DNA from: JAXDLW01 sp046262515
Lineage (GTDB): Bacteria > Chloroflexota > Dormibacteria > DASZGP01
NCBI GenBank assembly: GCA_046262515.1
Contig: JBHEMP010000076.1
Coordinates: 1 to 15,950, forward strand
Reading direction: 5' to 3'
DNA: 15,950 nt
Shown: positions 9,153 through 15,940 of the stretch, one piece after another
How positions within the stretch are numbered: position 1 is the stretch's first letter
Layout: each line of letters opens with the position of its first letter
The notes under the pieces: generated by a model
Seen by the model: only the letters and a program-made list of their open reading frames with translations
Database searches by the model: none
Told to the model about the DNA's origin: nothing
Translations under genes and position numbers: made by a program

Positions 9153-9905
9153 ATGTGCAATCCAGCTTCGAACTACTGGCCCGGCAAGGAGAGCCGACAG
9201 GGGGAGACCATGGAACTGACCACTCCCGATGGCAGCACCATGAAGGTGCACATCAGCCATCCGGAGGGAGATGGCCCCGCGCCGATGATGCTGGTGATCC
9301 ACGACTACTTTGACCCCGACGACTACTACTTCGACCTGGCCGACCAGTACGCCGCCGCCGGCTTCGCCGCGGTGTGCCCCGACCTTTTCCATCGCCACGG
9401 AGATCTCTCTGAGCAAACCCATGAGAAGGCGGGGGGGCGCATCGGCGCGGTCGGCGACGAGGAGGCCCTGGCCGACCTGGACTTTGTCCTCGAACATCTG
9501 CGCGCGCACGGAAGGTTGGGGGAGCTATCCGTCACCGGGTTTTGCTGGGGCGGCCGGCTGGCCTACATCTTTGCCGCGCGCCACCGTGAGGTGCGTAACC
9601 TGGTCGTTATGTACGGCCATTTGACGGCCTGGAGCGGGCCGGACGGCAACAAGCCGTACTCTCCGCTGGAGGAGGCTGCCAAGATCGACGCCCGGGTCAT
9701 TGGGTCATACGGCGGCGCCGATGGATCGATTCCCCTTGACCAGGTTGCCGAGATGGAGAAACGCCTCATCGAAAAGGGCGTTAGGGCGGAACTGAAGGTC
9801 TATGACAGCGCGCCGCACTGCTTTTTCCGCACCCCCGAGTGGAAGCAGGCTTCGGACGACGTCTGGTCACGCGTCCTGGAAGGCCTCAGGCCCGCCGGGG
9901 TTTGA
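9153..9905 (+). CDS. Dienelactone hydrolase-family alpha/beta hydrolase
   Basis: Probable cytoplasmic esterase/hydrolase of the DLH family (250 aa; family about 230-250). The catalytic triad is visible: Cys131 in the nucleophile elbow TGFCWGGR, Asp190 in YGGADGSIP and His222 in SAPHCFF. The VIHDYFDPDDYYFDLADQ stretch (48-65) matches the early strand and oxyanion region, and CPDLFHRHGD follows. ATG 9153 is supported by GGGAGGA at 9142-9148. A second usable start, ATG 9210 with GGGGAG before it, would give about 231 aa. No signal peptide is present. The substrate is unknown; there is no aromatic-degradation gene in the window to argue for true dienelactone hydrolysis. Its TGA overlaps the TTG start of the next gene by 4 nt. 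Confidence 0.88.
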   Translation: MCNPASNYWPGKESRQGETMELTTPDGSTMKVHISHPEGDGPAPMMLVIHDYFDPDDYYFDLADQYAAAGFAAVCPDLFHRHGDLSEQTHEKAGGRIGAVGDEEALADLDFVLEHLRAHGRLGELSVTGFCWGGRLAYIFAARHREVRNLVVMYGHLTAWSGPDGNKPYSPLEEAAKIDARVIGSYGGADGSIPLDQVAEMEKRLIEKGVRAELKVYDSAPHCFFRTPEWKQASDDVWSRVLEGLRPAGV

Positions 9906-11779
9906 TCACGCCCAGCCGACGCGCTTTCATCAAGGGGAGTGCCGCGGGCACGGCCGCCCTGGGCCTTGGCGACTTCCAGTCGATACTGCGCTCCGCCATG
10001 GCCGCGCCGGCCTGTGGCTCGCCATCGGACATAGAGCACGTCGTGATACTCATGCAGGAGAACCACTCCTTCGACCAGTACTTCGGTCGCTACAAGGGGG
10101 TGCGCGGCTTTGACGATCGCAGCGTTCGCCTTCATGCGGGCGACGACGGCACCAGCGTGTTCCGACAGGCCTCGCCGGCGGCCGTGCCAGGGCCGCACCC
10201 GCTGCCACCATTCAGGATCGACACCGCCTATCAGCCCAACCCACTGCTGCAGCACGAGGGGGACTGCATCGATAACCTGGGCCACCAGTGGGCCGACGAG
10301 CACGCCATGTGGAACTCGGGCGCCATGGACGGCTGGATGGCGCGGCAGGTGGCGAGCGTAGGTCCGGGCCCGGCTGCCACCACCATGGGCTACTACGACG
10401 GCTCGCCGGCGCGCGACGGGAGCGGTGAACTCGACCTCTACTGGGCACTGGCGGACAACTTCACCACCTGCGACAACTACTACAGCTCCGTCCTCGGAGG
10501 CACCGACGCCAACCGCCTCTACTCGATGTCAGGGACAATAGACCCCGACTGCTACGACGGGGGCGGCCAGTTCCTGGATACTGTGCTCAGCGGCGCGGTC
10601 GCCCCGAGCTACACGCTTGGCGCCGGTGGTCGCTGGATTCCATACACCGATGCCCTGGACGCCCACCGCAGCCCGACCGGGGCGGCGGCGCCGATCAGCT
10701 GGAAGGTGTACGGCGCCGGTGACCAGCTGAGCCCCGAGAGCGACAATTCGCTGCGCTTCTGGTCCACGTACCGCACCCCCGGCACTTCCCAGTTCCAGCG
10801 CGCCTTCGTCCCCGAGCCGATCCCCGACTTCTTGACCGACGCCGCCCTCGGTAACCTCCCGCAGGTCTCCTGGATCCTGCTCGACAACACCCATGACGAG
10901 CACCCCCCGGCGCCGTCGATCTGGGGTCAGGCGATGGTGGGCAGGATGGTCAGCGCCCTGATGAGCTCGCCCCTATGGGCAAAGAGCGCAATGTTCCTGA
11001 CCTTCGACGAGAACGGCGGGTTCTTCGACCACGTTCCGCCGCCGACGCCGCCTTCCGGCGAGCCTGGCGAGTTCCTCGATGTCAGCAAATTGTCGGCGCA
11101 GGCGAGGGGCGACGCCGGGGCATACGCCAACAATCCCATCGGGCTGGGCTTTCGGGTTCCCACCCTGGTCGTCTCACCCTTTTCGCGCAACCCCAACCCC
11201 GCGGGCGGTCCGATGGTGTGCTCCGACCAGTTCGACCACACGTCGACGCTGAAATTCGTGGAGCGGGTGTTCGGCGCGGAGATCCCCTCCCGCGATGCCG
11301 CAAACAAGCGCCCAGGGCTCAGCGCCTGGCGGAGGGACAACCGCAACGCCGGCGACCTGACGTCCGCATTCAACTTCGCCGGCGGCCCCCTGTCAGCGCC
11401 GGGATCCCTGCCGGTATACATCGAGGCGGACCCGCGGACCCTTACCGAATGCCCGCTGCCAGTCGGGTCCCTGGCCATCGCCAGCCTGAATGCCGGGTAC
11501 CCCGTCCCGGCTGAGGTTCCGTTCCCGGTACAGGAGGCTTCCGCGGGGCGGGTCCTGCGCCCAAGCGGCGTCTGCGCGGCGTCTACCTCGACCACCCCAT
11601 CGGCGTCCGGGAACCCGGTAAACGCCGGCAACGGGACTCCCGCCACCTCCACCGCGGGCTCCCCGGCACTGGATGCGGTCGCCGCGCTGGCCGCCGGCGG
11701 CATCCTCGCGGCGGCCTGGTGGTCGCGCCGGCGAGCGGCAGCGGCCGCCGTCACCGCTGACCCGCCCGGCTCCTTGTAA
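9902..11779 (+). CDS. Tat-exported, membrane-anchored phosphoesterase (phospholipase C / acid phosphatase family)
   Basis: Hydrolyses phosphate esters outside the membrane; phospholipid or other phosphodiester substrates are both possible. From TTG 9902 (625 aa) the N-terminus is a twin-arginine signal, PSRRAFIKGSAAGTAALGL (4-22), with cleavage probably near AMAAP (33-37). The phosphoesterase domain shows HVVILMQENHSFDQYFG (Glu53, Asn54), CDNYYSSVLGGTDANR (probable nucleophile Thr201), HDEHPP (His334) and FDENGGFFDHV (Asp369, Glu370, His377), the metal/active-site pattern of AcpA and PLC proteins. A C-terminal hydrophobic segment (about 586-606) followed by RRR is a likely membrane anchor. 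TTG is preferred because it places the twin arginines properly and overlaps the previous stop (TTGA). The frame is open back to 9839 but that part lies inside the hydrolase gene. Confidence 0.9.
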   Translation: MITPSRRAFIKGSAAGTAALGLGDFQSILRSAMAAPACGSPSDIEHVVILMQENHSFDQYFGRYKGVRGFDDRSVRLHAGDDGTSVFRQASPAAVPGPHPLPPFRIDTAYQPNPLLQHEGDCIDNLGHQWADEHAMWNSGAMDGWMARQVASVGPGPAATTMGYYDGSPARDGSGELDLYWALADNFTTCDNYYSSVLGGTDANRLYSMSGTIDPDCYDGGGQFLDTVLSGAVAPSYTLGAGGRWIPYTDALDAHRSPTGAAAPISWKVYGAGDQLSPESDNSLRFWSTYRTPGTSQFQRAFVPEPIPDFLTDAALGNLPQVSWILLDNTHDEHPPAPSIWGQAMVGRMVSALMSSPLWAKSAMFLTFDENGGFFDHVPPPTPPSGEPGEFLDVSKLSAQARGDAGAYANNPIGLGFRVPTLVVSPFSRNPNPAGGPMVCSDQFDHTSTLKFVERVFGAEIPSRDAANKRPGLSAWRRDNRNAGDLTSAFNFAGGPLSAPGSLPVYIEADPRTLTECPLPVGSLAIASLNAGYPVPAEVPFPVQEASAGRVLRPSGVCAASTSTTPSASGNPVNAGNGTPATSTAGSPALDAVAALAAGGILAAAWWSRRRAAAAAVTADPPGSL

Positions 11780-11978
11780 CGGGTATCCGCCGGGCCAATA
11801 GGCGCCGGGATTGAACTTGATGGCGTAGCCGGCACCGTCCACCGTAGCTTGCCTCGCCCAGGCCGTGCAACATAAGTTGGCACCCCTGGAAGCGCCAAAA
11901 GCATTGAGTTCTCGCCGTGCGTGAGCGAATGATGTGGGCGACCCGGGCGACGTCCGGTCGGAATCATCAAGGAGTGAC
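11780..11978. other. Intergenic gap before the repeat surface protein
   Basis: 199 nt without a convincing gene. TTGGCA at 11877-11882 with a weak AAGCAT at 11899-11904 is a poor promoter match. Direct copies of GGGCGAC lie near 11936-11953. No clear terminator for the phosphoesterase gene and no recognisable riboswitch were seen. Confidence 0.5.
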
Positions 11979-13733
11979 ATGACATCGAGCCATCATCAGC
12001 CGGCCCGTCGCGTGGGCATGAAATCATTCTTCACCGCGATCATTGCCGCCACATCGATGGTGGGCTTCACCGCCATGACCGCCTCCGCCGCCAGCCACAC
12101 CGCCAACAACCCTGGGAAGGCCCACGACAAGGGCGGGGTCGCCAGCACCCCCACGTCCGTGCAGAGCACGGGCGGCCCGACCAGCGTCGGCGGATCCACC
12201 ACCGGAGCCGGGGCGGGCAGCATCAGCACCCCCGCCAAGACCGGACCCCACGACAGCAACCCGGGTGACACCTGGCTTCAGACCGTCGGTCCGTGCATCG
12301 ACCACAACGCCGAGGTGCTGAACCACGATGCCGACGCAATGTCCAGCTGCAACAACGCGGCCGCGGGGGCCGAGTTTGAGCCGCCGGCAGAGCCGACCGC
12401 GGAGAACCTGCAGTACGGCGAGATCGGTACCGTCGAGGACGTGAACCCGGACCAAAACCCCCACCTGCCCTGCGCCAACATCGAGGTCATGGGCAAGGAC
12501 ATGGGCGACACGACCGGGTCGTACAGCATCGACTACTGGCCGCCGACTGGCGACAAGGGCGGCGTGTACGGCAAGAACTCTGACGGGAGCACCGCGCTGA
12601 GCAAGGTCCTGCCCATGACAGACGGTGACCCTGACGTCACCAACAACGGAACGTGGAATTACAACCAGAGCCCCACCCTCGTGTCCAAGATGGGCAAGAA
12701 GGGCGGCTACCAGGTCATGGACATCATCGATGTCAGCGCGCTGGTGCACAACGCGCAGATGATCAACCCGGATCCCCATGACATCCAGGGTTACCACTTC
12801 AAACTTCAGTTTTCCCAGGACCCGCAGAAGCACAAGACCTTTTGGGTCAAGTGCGCGGCGCCCGTAACGGCGCCCGTAACCTCGCCGCCCTCGGCCGAAA
12901 CCGGCAGCGTCCAGGGCGTCGTCTACCTCTGTGATGCCAATGGCAACCAGACCAGTACCCCCGCACCCGGCACCGTGACCATCGGCAGTGTCTCCGGCGC
13001 CTCGCCGCAGACCGCCACCGATCTCACCCCCGGCAGCAGCCAGGTCGTCGCCGCCACCGCGGGCGACACATTCACCATGGTCAACTGCGGCGCCCCAACC
13101 CTCAGCGAAGGCTGCGACGTGTCCGGCATTGACGGCTCAGGCACCGTCACCGTCCCCGTGAACAGCACCGCGACCGTCTGCTTCTACGAGCAGGCCCCGA
13201 GCGGCAACCCGGAAGGCGACCACACCGGCAGTGTCCAGGGTGTCGTCTACCTCTGTGACGCCAACGGCAACCAGACCAGCACCCCCGCACTCGGTGCTGT
13301 GACCATCGGCAGCGTCTCGGGCGCCTCGCCTCAGACCGCCACCGGCCTCACCTCCGGTAGCAGCCAGGTCGTCACCGCCACCGCGGGCGGCACCTTCACC
13401 ATGGTCAACTGCGGTGCCCCGACGGTCAGCGAGGGCTGCGACGTGTCTGGCATGAACGGCTCAGGCACCGTCACTGTCCCGGTGAACAGCACCGCAACCG
13501 TCTGCTTCTACGAGCAGGCCGGGGGCGGACTCGGAGCCGGTGGCACCCAGGGCGTCAACGGAGTGCAGGCAGCTGCTACCGCTCAAAACCCACCCGTCGG
13601 CGGAGTGCTGGGCGCCTCGACAACGATGCCTCTAACCGGCACCGGAGCCCTGCTCAGACTGGTCATCGCGATGGTCTGCCTGGTCGTCGGGTTCTTCCTG
13701 GTCCGAACGGCAGGGCCCCTGCGGGAGCAGTAA
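11979..13733 (+). CDS. Secreted surface protein with two 99-residue repeats and MPLTG-type C-terminal anchor
   Basis: I do not recognise a named family. The 584-aa product has a Sec signal (about 15-38, KSFFTAIIAATSMVGFTA..ASA), a Gly/Ser/Thr-rich linker (50-90), and a Cys-containing domain (about 95-292). That domain includes NPHLPCANIEV, SYSIDYWPPTGD and, at its end, HDIQGYHFKLQFSQ and KHKTFWVKC, and is likely a beta-sandwich. Two repeats follow, 308-406 and 416-514, differing at 9 of 99 positions. Each has four cysteines (VVYLC, VNCG, EGCDV, VCFYEQ) that could form two disulfides. The C-terminus has MPLTG (550-554), a hydrophobic segment and a short tail with Arg, like a sortase signal with M for L. 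ATG 11979 follows AAGGAG at 11969-11974; ATG 12018 is an alternative. An adhesion or envelope role is inference. Confidence 0.85.
   Translation: MTSSHHQPARRVGMKSFFTAIIAATSMVGFTAMTASAASHTANNPGKAHDKGGVASTPTSVQSTGGPTSVGGSTTGAGAGSISTPAKTGPHDSNPGDTWLQTVGPCIDHNAEVLNHDADAMSSCNNAAAGAEFEPPAEPTAENLQYGEIGTVEDVNPDQNPHLPCANIEVMGKDMGDTTGSYSIDYWPPTGDKGGVYGKNSDGSTALSKVLPMTDGDPDVTNNGTWNYNQSPTLVSKMGKKGGYQVMDIIDVSALVHNAQMINPDPHDIQGYHFKLQFSQDPQKHKTFWVKCAAPVTAPVTSPPSAETGSVQGVVYLCDANGNQTSTPAPGTVTIGSVSGASPQTATDLTPGSSQVVAATAGDTFTMVNCGAPTLSEGCDVSGIDGSGTVTVPVNSTATVCFYEQAPSGNPEGDHTGSVQGVVYLCDANGNQTSTPALGAVTIGSVSGASPQTATGLTSGSSQVVTATAGGTFTMVNCGAPTVSEGCDVSGMNGSGTVTVPVNSTATVCFYEQAGGGLGAGGTQGVNGVQAAATAQNPPVGGVLGASTTMPLTGTGALLRLVIAMVCLVVGFFLVRTAGPLREQ
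12900..13196 (+). repeat. Tandem repeat copy 1 inside the surface protein gene
   Basis: First of two in-frame copies of a 297-nt unit; the period is 324 nt including a 27-nt linker. It encodes one predicted Cys-rich beta domain starting TGSVQGVVYLCDANGNQT. The copies are about 91% identical in protein sequence, with scattered synonymous differences as well. Confidence 0.9.
13224..13520 (+). repeat. Tandem repeat copy 2 inside the surface protein gene
   Basis: Second copy of the 297-nt unit. Substitutions relative to copy 1 are P/L, T/A, D/G, P/S, A/T, D/G, L/V, I/M and D/N; all four cysteines and the terminal VCFYEQA are kept. This suggests a duplication followed by drift under structural constraint. 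Confidence 0.9.
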
Positions 13734-13749
13734 ACACTTCGGAATCCCG

Positions 13750-13785
13750 GGGGAGGCGGCACGAGCCGCCTCCCCTTCTTTTTTT
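13750..13785 (+). terminator. Strong intrinsic terminator after the surface protein gene
   Basis: An 11-bp perfect stem, GGGGAGGCGGC (13750-13760) and GCCGCCTCCCC (13765-13775), closed by ACGA and followed by TTCTTTTTTT (13776-13785). It begins 17 nt after the stop codon at 13733 and is the clearest terminator in the window. It isolates the surface protein transcript from the R2lox gene. Confidence 0.95.
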
Positions 13786-13815
13786 GGCCGCGCTGAGGGC
13801 AAGCCACCCTTCGAA

Positions 13816-13821
13816 TATGCT
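13816..13821 (+). promoter_or_regulatory. Candidate -10 element of a leaderless R2lox transcript
   Basis: TATGCT (13816-13821) ends 7 nt before ATG 13829, the spacing expected if transcription starts at or next to the start codon. A weak CTGAGG -35 lies 17 nt upstream (13793-13798). No Shine-Dalgarno precedes ATG 13829. The nearby ATG 13817 lies inside the hexamer. Confidence 0.4.
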
Positions 13822-13828
13822 GGGTTGG

Positions 13829-14719
13829 ATGGCAACCACTTTCGTTAGGCAGGCTTACGCGACCACCAGCGCCCGCGGGTTGAGGACGGACAGCGTTCCA
13901 ATGCGACTGTTCCAGAAAGCCAAGCGCCTCGGCACCTGGGACCCGATGGCCCTGGACTTCAGCCGCGACCGTGACGACTGGAGGGCGATGACGGAGGTCC
14001 AGCGCGATTTCCTGCTTCGCCTGCTGGCTCTCTTCCAGGCCGGTGAGGAGGCGGTGACGCTTGACCTCTTGCCGCTGATGCACGCCGTGGCCCAGGACGG
14101 GCATATCGAAGAGGAGATCTATTTGACCTCATTCTTGTGGGAGGAGGCCAAACACGTCGAGATGTTCCGCCGTTGGCTGACTGAGGTTGCCGAGGTTGAC
14201 TACGACCTCCACCGCTACATCACCCCGAGCTACCGGTCCCTGTTCTTCGAGGAGCTCCCCCGCGCCATGCGCCGCCTCCTCACCGACCCCAGCCGCGCCA
14301 ACCAGGCCGTGGCCTCGGTGACCTACAACATGGTGGTCGAGGGCATGCTCGCCGAGACCGGGTACTACGGTTTTCGCCGCGCCCTCAAGCAGCAGGGCCT
14401 GATGCCCGGGATCTGCGCCGGTGTCGAACTCACCGCCCGGGACGAGTCTCGCCACATCCGTTATGGCGTCTTCCTGCTGCAGCGCCTGGTCAGCGAGGAC
14501 CCGTCCATCTGGGACGTGATCCAGGCCCGCATGAACGAGATCTTCCCGCTCGCGCTCGCCGTGACCCCCGAGTTCTGGGAGTTTTACGACGAGGCCGACG
14601 CGCCCTTCGGACTCTCGATGATGGAGTTCGTGGAGTTCGCCTCCCAAAAGTTCGACAGCCGGATGCGCGTGCTGGAGCGAGACCGCGGCAAACGCTCAGC
14701 GAGATCGAAGCCGCTGTGA
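13829..14719 (+). CDS. R2-like ligand-binding oxidase (R2lox), probably frameshifted at its 3' end
   Basis: Ferritin-like protein related to ribonucleotide reductase R2, of the Mn/Fe R2lox group (Mycobacterium tuberculosis Rv0233 type); the physiological substrate of the group is not settled. All six metal ligands are seen: Glu73 (AGEEAVT), Glu106 and His109 (WEEAKH), Glu171 (TYNMVVEGM), Glu206 and His209 (DESRHIRYG). Val76 and Tyr166, the pair that forms the Tyr-Val ether crosslink, are also conserved. The start at ATG 13829 (296 aa) is chosen from the -10 spacing; ATG 13817 is possible. In this frame the protein ends RDRGKRSARSKPL, whereas the -1 frame from about 14689 reads on for 28 residues (QTLSEIEAAVMNDITEDEQ...) to 14775, resembling the R2lox tail RGRPVAEID of Rv0233. 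A one-base loss or error near 14687-14692 is likely. The metal site is unaffected. Confidence 0.9.
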   Translation: MATTFVRQAYATTSARGLRTDSVPMRLFQKAKRLGTWDPMALDFSRDRDDWRAMTEVQRDFLLRLLALFQAGEEAVTLDLLPLMHAVAQDGHIEEEIYLTSFLWEEAKHVEMFRRWLTEVAEVDYDLHRYITPSYRSLFFEELPRAMRRLLTDPSRANQAVASVTYNMVVEGMLAETGYYGFRRALKQQGLMPGICAGVELTARDESRHIRYGVFLLQRLVSEDPSIWDVIQARMNEIFPLALAVTPEFWEFYDEADAPFGLSMMEFVEFASQKFDSRMRVLERDRGKRSARSKPL

Positions 14720-14775
14720 TGAACGACATCACCGAGGACGAGCAGGCCCTCGACCTGGAACTCGCGCCCGCCTGA
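14689..14775 (+). other. Out-of-frame continuation of the R2lox C-terminus
   Basis: Read in the -1 frame from CAA at 14689, this stretch encodes 28 residues beginning QTLSEIEAAV and ending ELAPA, then TGA (14773-14775). 24 of 28 codons end in G or C, as in neighbouring genes, while the annotated in-frame ending uses AAA, TCA, AGA and TCG. Taken alone, ATG 14719 would give only an 18-aa peptide overlapping the R2lox stop (TGATG). The simpler reading is the displaced tail of R2lox. Confidence 0.6.
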
Positions 14776-14846
14776 CCGAAAGCGCTTCGAGGGCGGTAGC
14801 TGAGGCATCATCAGGCCGGAACCGCCCATTCGGACGTCAAGTGCGA

Positions 14847-14906
14847 AGCGCGCTTGCGCGCTGATCACGACAGCGAAGGCCCGCTACCAGTGCCCTGACG
14901 CACTGG
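14847..14906. other. Two hairpins between R2lox and the convergent minus-strand gene
   Basis: AGCGCG (14847-14852) and CGCGCT (14857-14862) enclose CTTG. CCAGTGC (14887-14893) and GCACTGG (14900-14906) enclose CCTGAC. Neither has a T-run, but they sit between convergent genes and may act as weak bidirectional 3'-end structures. The rest of the 146-nt gap (14776-14921) shows nothing else. Confidence 0.35.
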
Positions 14907-14921
14907 CTCAACGGGATGCGC

Positions 14922-15173
14922 TTACTTCCGAGCTTCGGGGGTGACCTTGTTGTTACGGGCGGTCGTCATGTCGTTGATCGCTTTGCACTGTGGGCAGCTG
15001 ATCACGAGGTCAATCGGACGCGCCGGCGCCGAGGACATAATCAGGAACTCGCAACTCCCGCAAACGATGCTCGCCGCCTTGGGCCCTCCGCGGCCGTTGA
15101 GGGTACCCTTCAGGTAGGAAAGCGTCCGGCCCTCCGGGAGCCGGGGCAGGATGTCGCACTTGTAGATCTGCAT
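14922..15173 (-). CDS. Small zinc-ribbon protein, function unknown
   Basis: An 83-aa product from ATG 15173. Two CxxC knuckles, IVCGSC (Cys38, Cys41) and ISCPQC (Cys60, Cys63), 18 residues apart, form a probable Zn(Cys)4 ribbon. The N-terminus has MQIYKCDILPRLPEG and the C-terminus is basic (TARNNKVTPEARK). There is no signal peptide or membrane segment, so it is probably cytoplasmic, perhaps nucleic-acid or protein binding. The start is uncertain. GAGGAG abuts ATG 15173 with no spacer, but TAAGCT lies 7 nt upstream, which fits a leaderless mRNA. The frame is open up to GTG 15242 (106 aa), which would run through an inverted repeat. It is convergent with R2lox, and its left neighbour offers no functional hint. 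Confidence 0.6.
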   Translation of the reverse strand: MQIYKCDILPRLPEGRTLSYLKGTLNGRGGPKAASIVCGSCEFLIMSSAPARPIDLVISCPQCKAINDMTTARNNKVTPEARK

Positions 15174-15180
15174 CTCCTCA

Positions 15181-15186
15181 AGCTTA
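15181..15186 (-). promoter_or_regulatory. Candidate -10 element of the zinc-ribbon gene
   Basis: On the minus strand TAAGCT (TANNNT) ends 7 nt before ATG 15173. This spacing is like that at the antitoxin and R2lox genes and is compatible with leaderless transcription. No good -35 was found. Confidence 0.3.
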
Positions 15187-15202
15187 GCTCGGGTGCGTTG
15201 AC

Positions 15203-15316
15203 GCTCTGGGAGTGGCTCTTCGCTCCCAGAGCCATACCGCACGAGCCCGCGCTCTCAGAGGTGGGGTGACCAGAGCTCGCCAGAGCGGGCCACCTGATGC
15301 GCTCTCCCGCTCAGGT
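15203..15316. repeat. Cluster of inverted repeats between two minus-strand genes
   Basis: A 10-bp inverted repeat, GCTCTGGGAG (15203-15212) and CTCCCAGAGC (15223-15232), with a 10-nt loop is followed by further CCAGAGC/GCTCT words near 15250-15305. A second, longer-range stem joins GAGCGGG (15283-15289) to CCCGCTC (15306-15312), the latter overlapping the stop codon of the right-hand gene. ACCTGA (15292-15297) and TCAGGT (15311-15316) can pair as an alternative. This could be a terminator/processing region without U-tract, or a protein-binding region. No terminator T-run is present on the minus strand. Confidence 0.55.
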
Positions 15317-15940
15317 CAGAGTTGTCGACCCAATGTAACGAATCGCACTGGCGGGCCCTTCGGCCGCCACCCGCTCCGCGGCCAGGCGGGCGGCATGCCG
15401 GCACCCTGCCCGGTCCACCAACCCGAGTGTCGGAAGCCCTAACAGCTCCGCCAGCGGGTCCCCGTACGCGGCGGCAAATACGTCGCTCTGCAGCTGGCAT
15501 TCGCCGATGATGGCCAGGACCTCGCGCGTGGCCTTCACCTCGCCAGCCTCCAAGGGTTCCGCGTCGCCACCGGCAAGGGCCAGGGCCAAACCCTCCCTGA
15601 GCAGGGCGCGCTCGACGGTTTGAGCCGCGCCGTGCAACTGGGTCCACACAATGCGGACGGTTTCGGCCACAGCCTCCCGTCGAACGTCCTCAGCCTCACA
15701 GCTCTCCCCCGTCCACATCTGGACGATGCTTCGCGAACCTCGCTCGGGTCGGAGGCGATGCTCCACCTCAGTGGTGACGCGGTGAGTCCAGAGTCCGGGG
15801 CTCGCGACAATCACGGATAGTTCCACGGGGCCCGGCAGTGCGCACCTTGCGAGGACGTCGTCCGCGGCGCGCTGCGCCACGGCCTCGGCATCGATTTCCA
15901 GGAGACGCTCAACGGATTCCAGCGCAGCCGGTCCCGTCAT
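15311..15940 (-). CDS. Unrecognised soluble protein, about 209 aa
   Basis: I do not recognise a family. From ATG 15940 the product is 209 aa, rich in Ala, Glu, Leu and Arg and mostly helical in appearance. A beta-like stretch lies early, ELSVIVASPGLWTHRV (about 40-55), followed by long amphipathic helices (EAVAETVRIVWTQL, VERALLREGLALALAGG, VKATREVLAIIGECQ). The C-terminal part, GLVDRAGCRHAARLAAERVA, is again helical. There is no signal peptide, membrane segment or clear metal motif; four isolated cysteines are present. The frame stays open from 15941 to the window edge and no Shine-Dalgarno precedes ATG 15940, so the true start may lie outside. Codon use matches its neighbours, which supports it being a real gene. 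Confidence 0.6.
   Translation of the reverse strand: MTGPAALESVERLLEIDAEAVAQRAADDVLARCALPGPVELSVIVASPGLWTHRVTTEVEHRLRPERGSRSIVQMWTGESCEAEDVRREAVAETVRIVWTQLHGAAQTVERALLREGLALALAGGDAEPLEAGEVKATREVLAIIGECQLQSDVFAAAYGDPLAELLGLPTLGLVDRAGCRHAARLAAERVAAEGPASAIRYIGSTTLT

Noticed and set aside
9839..9901. Upstream ATG extension of the phosphoesterase
   Set aside because: It would put 21 extra residues before the Tat signal and overlap the hydrolase gene extensively; TTG 9902 gives a standard signal peptide.
11780..11980. Minus-strand stretch reading YAIKFNPGAYWPGGYP, suggestive of a gene remnant
   Set aside because: It is short, lies in a frame that is otherwise the shadow of the phosphoesterase gene, and I could not link it to a family.
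10927..12027. 366-codon minus-strand open frame opposite the phosphoesterase gene and the following gap
   Set aside because: Ser/Pro/Arg-rich shadow of the plus-strand gene with no recognisable domain.
12900..13520. CRISPR-like or mobile repeat array
   Set aside because: Only two long units, in frame within one coding sequence and encoding a protein domain; not a CRISPR or transposable element.
13784..13828. R2lox start at TTG 13784 or ATG 13817
   Set aside because: TTG 13784 lies within the T-run of the terminator, and ATG 13817 overlaps the likely -10 hexamer; 13829 is better placed.
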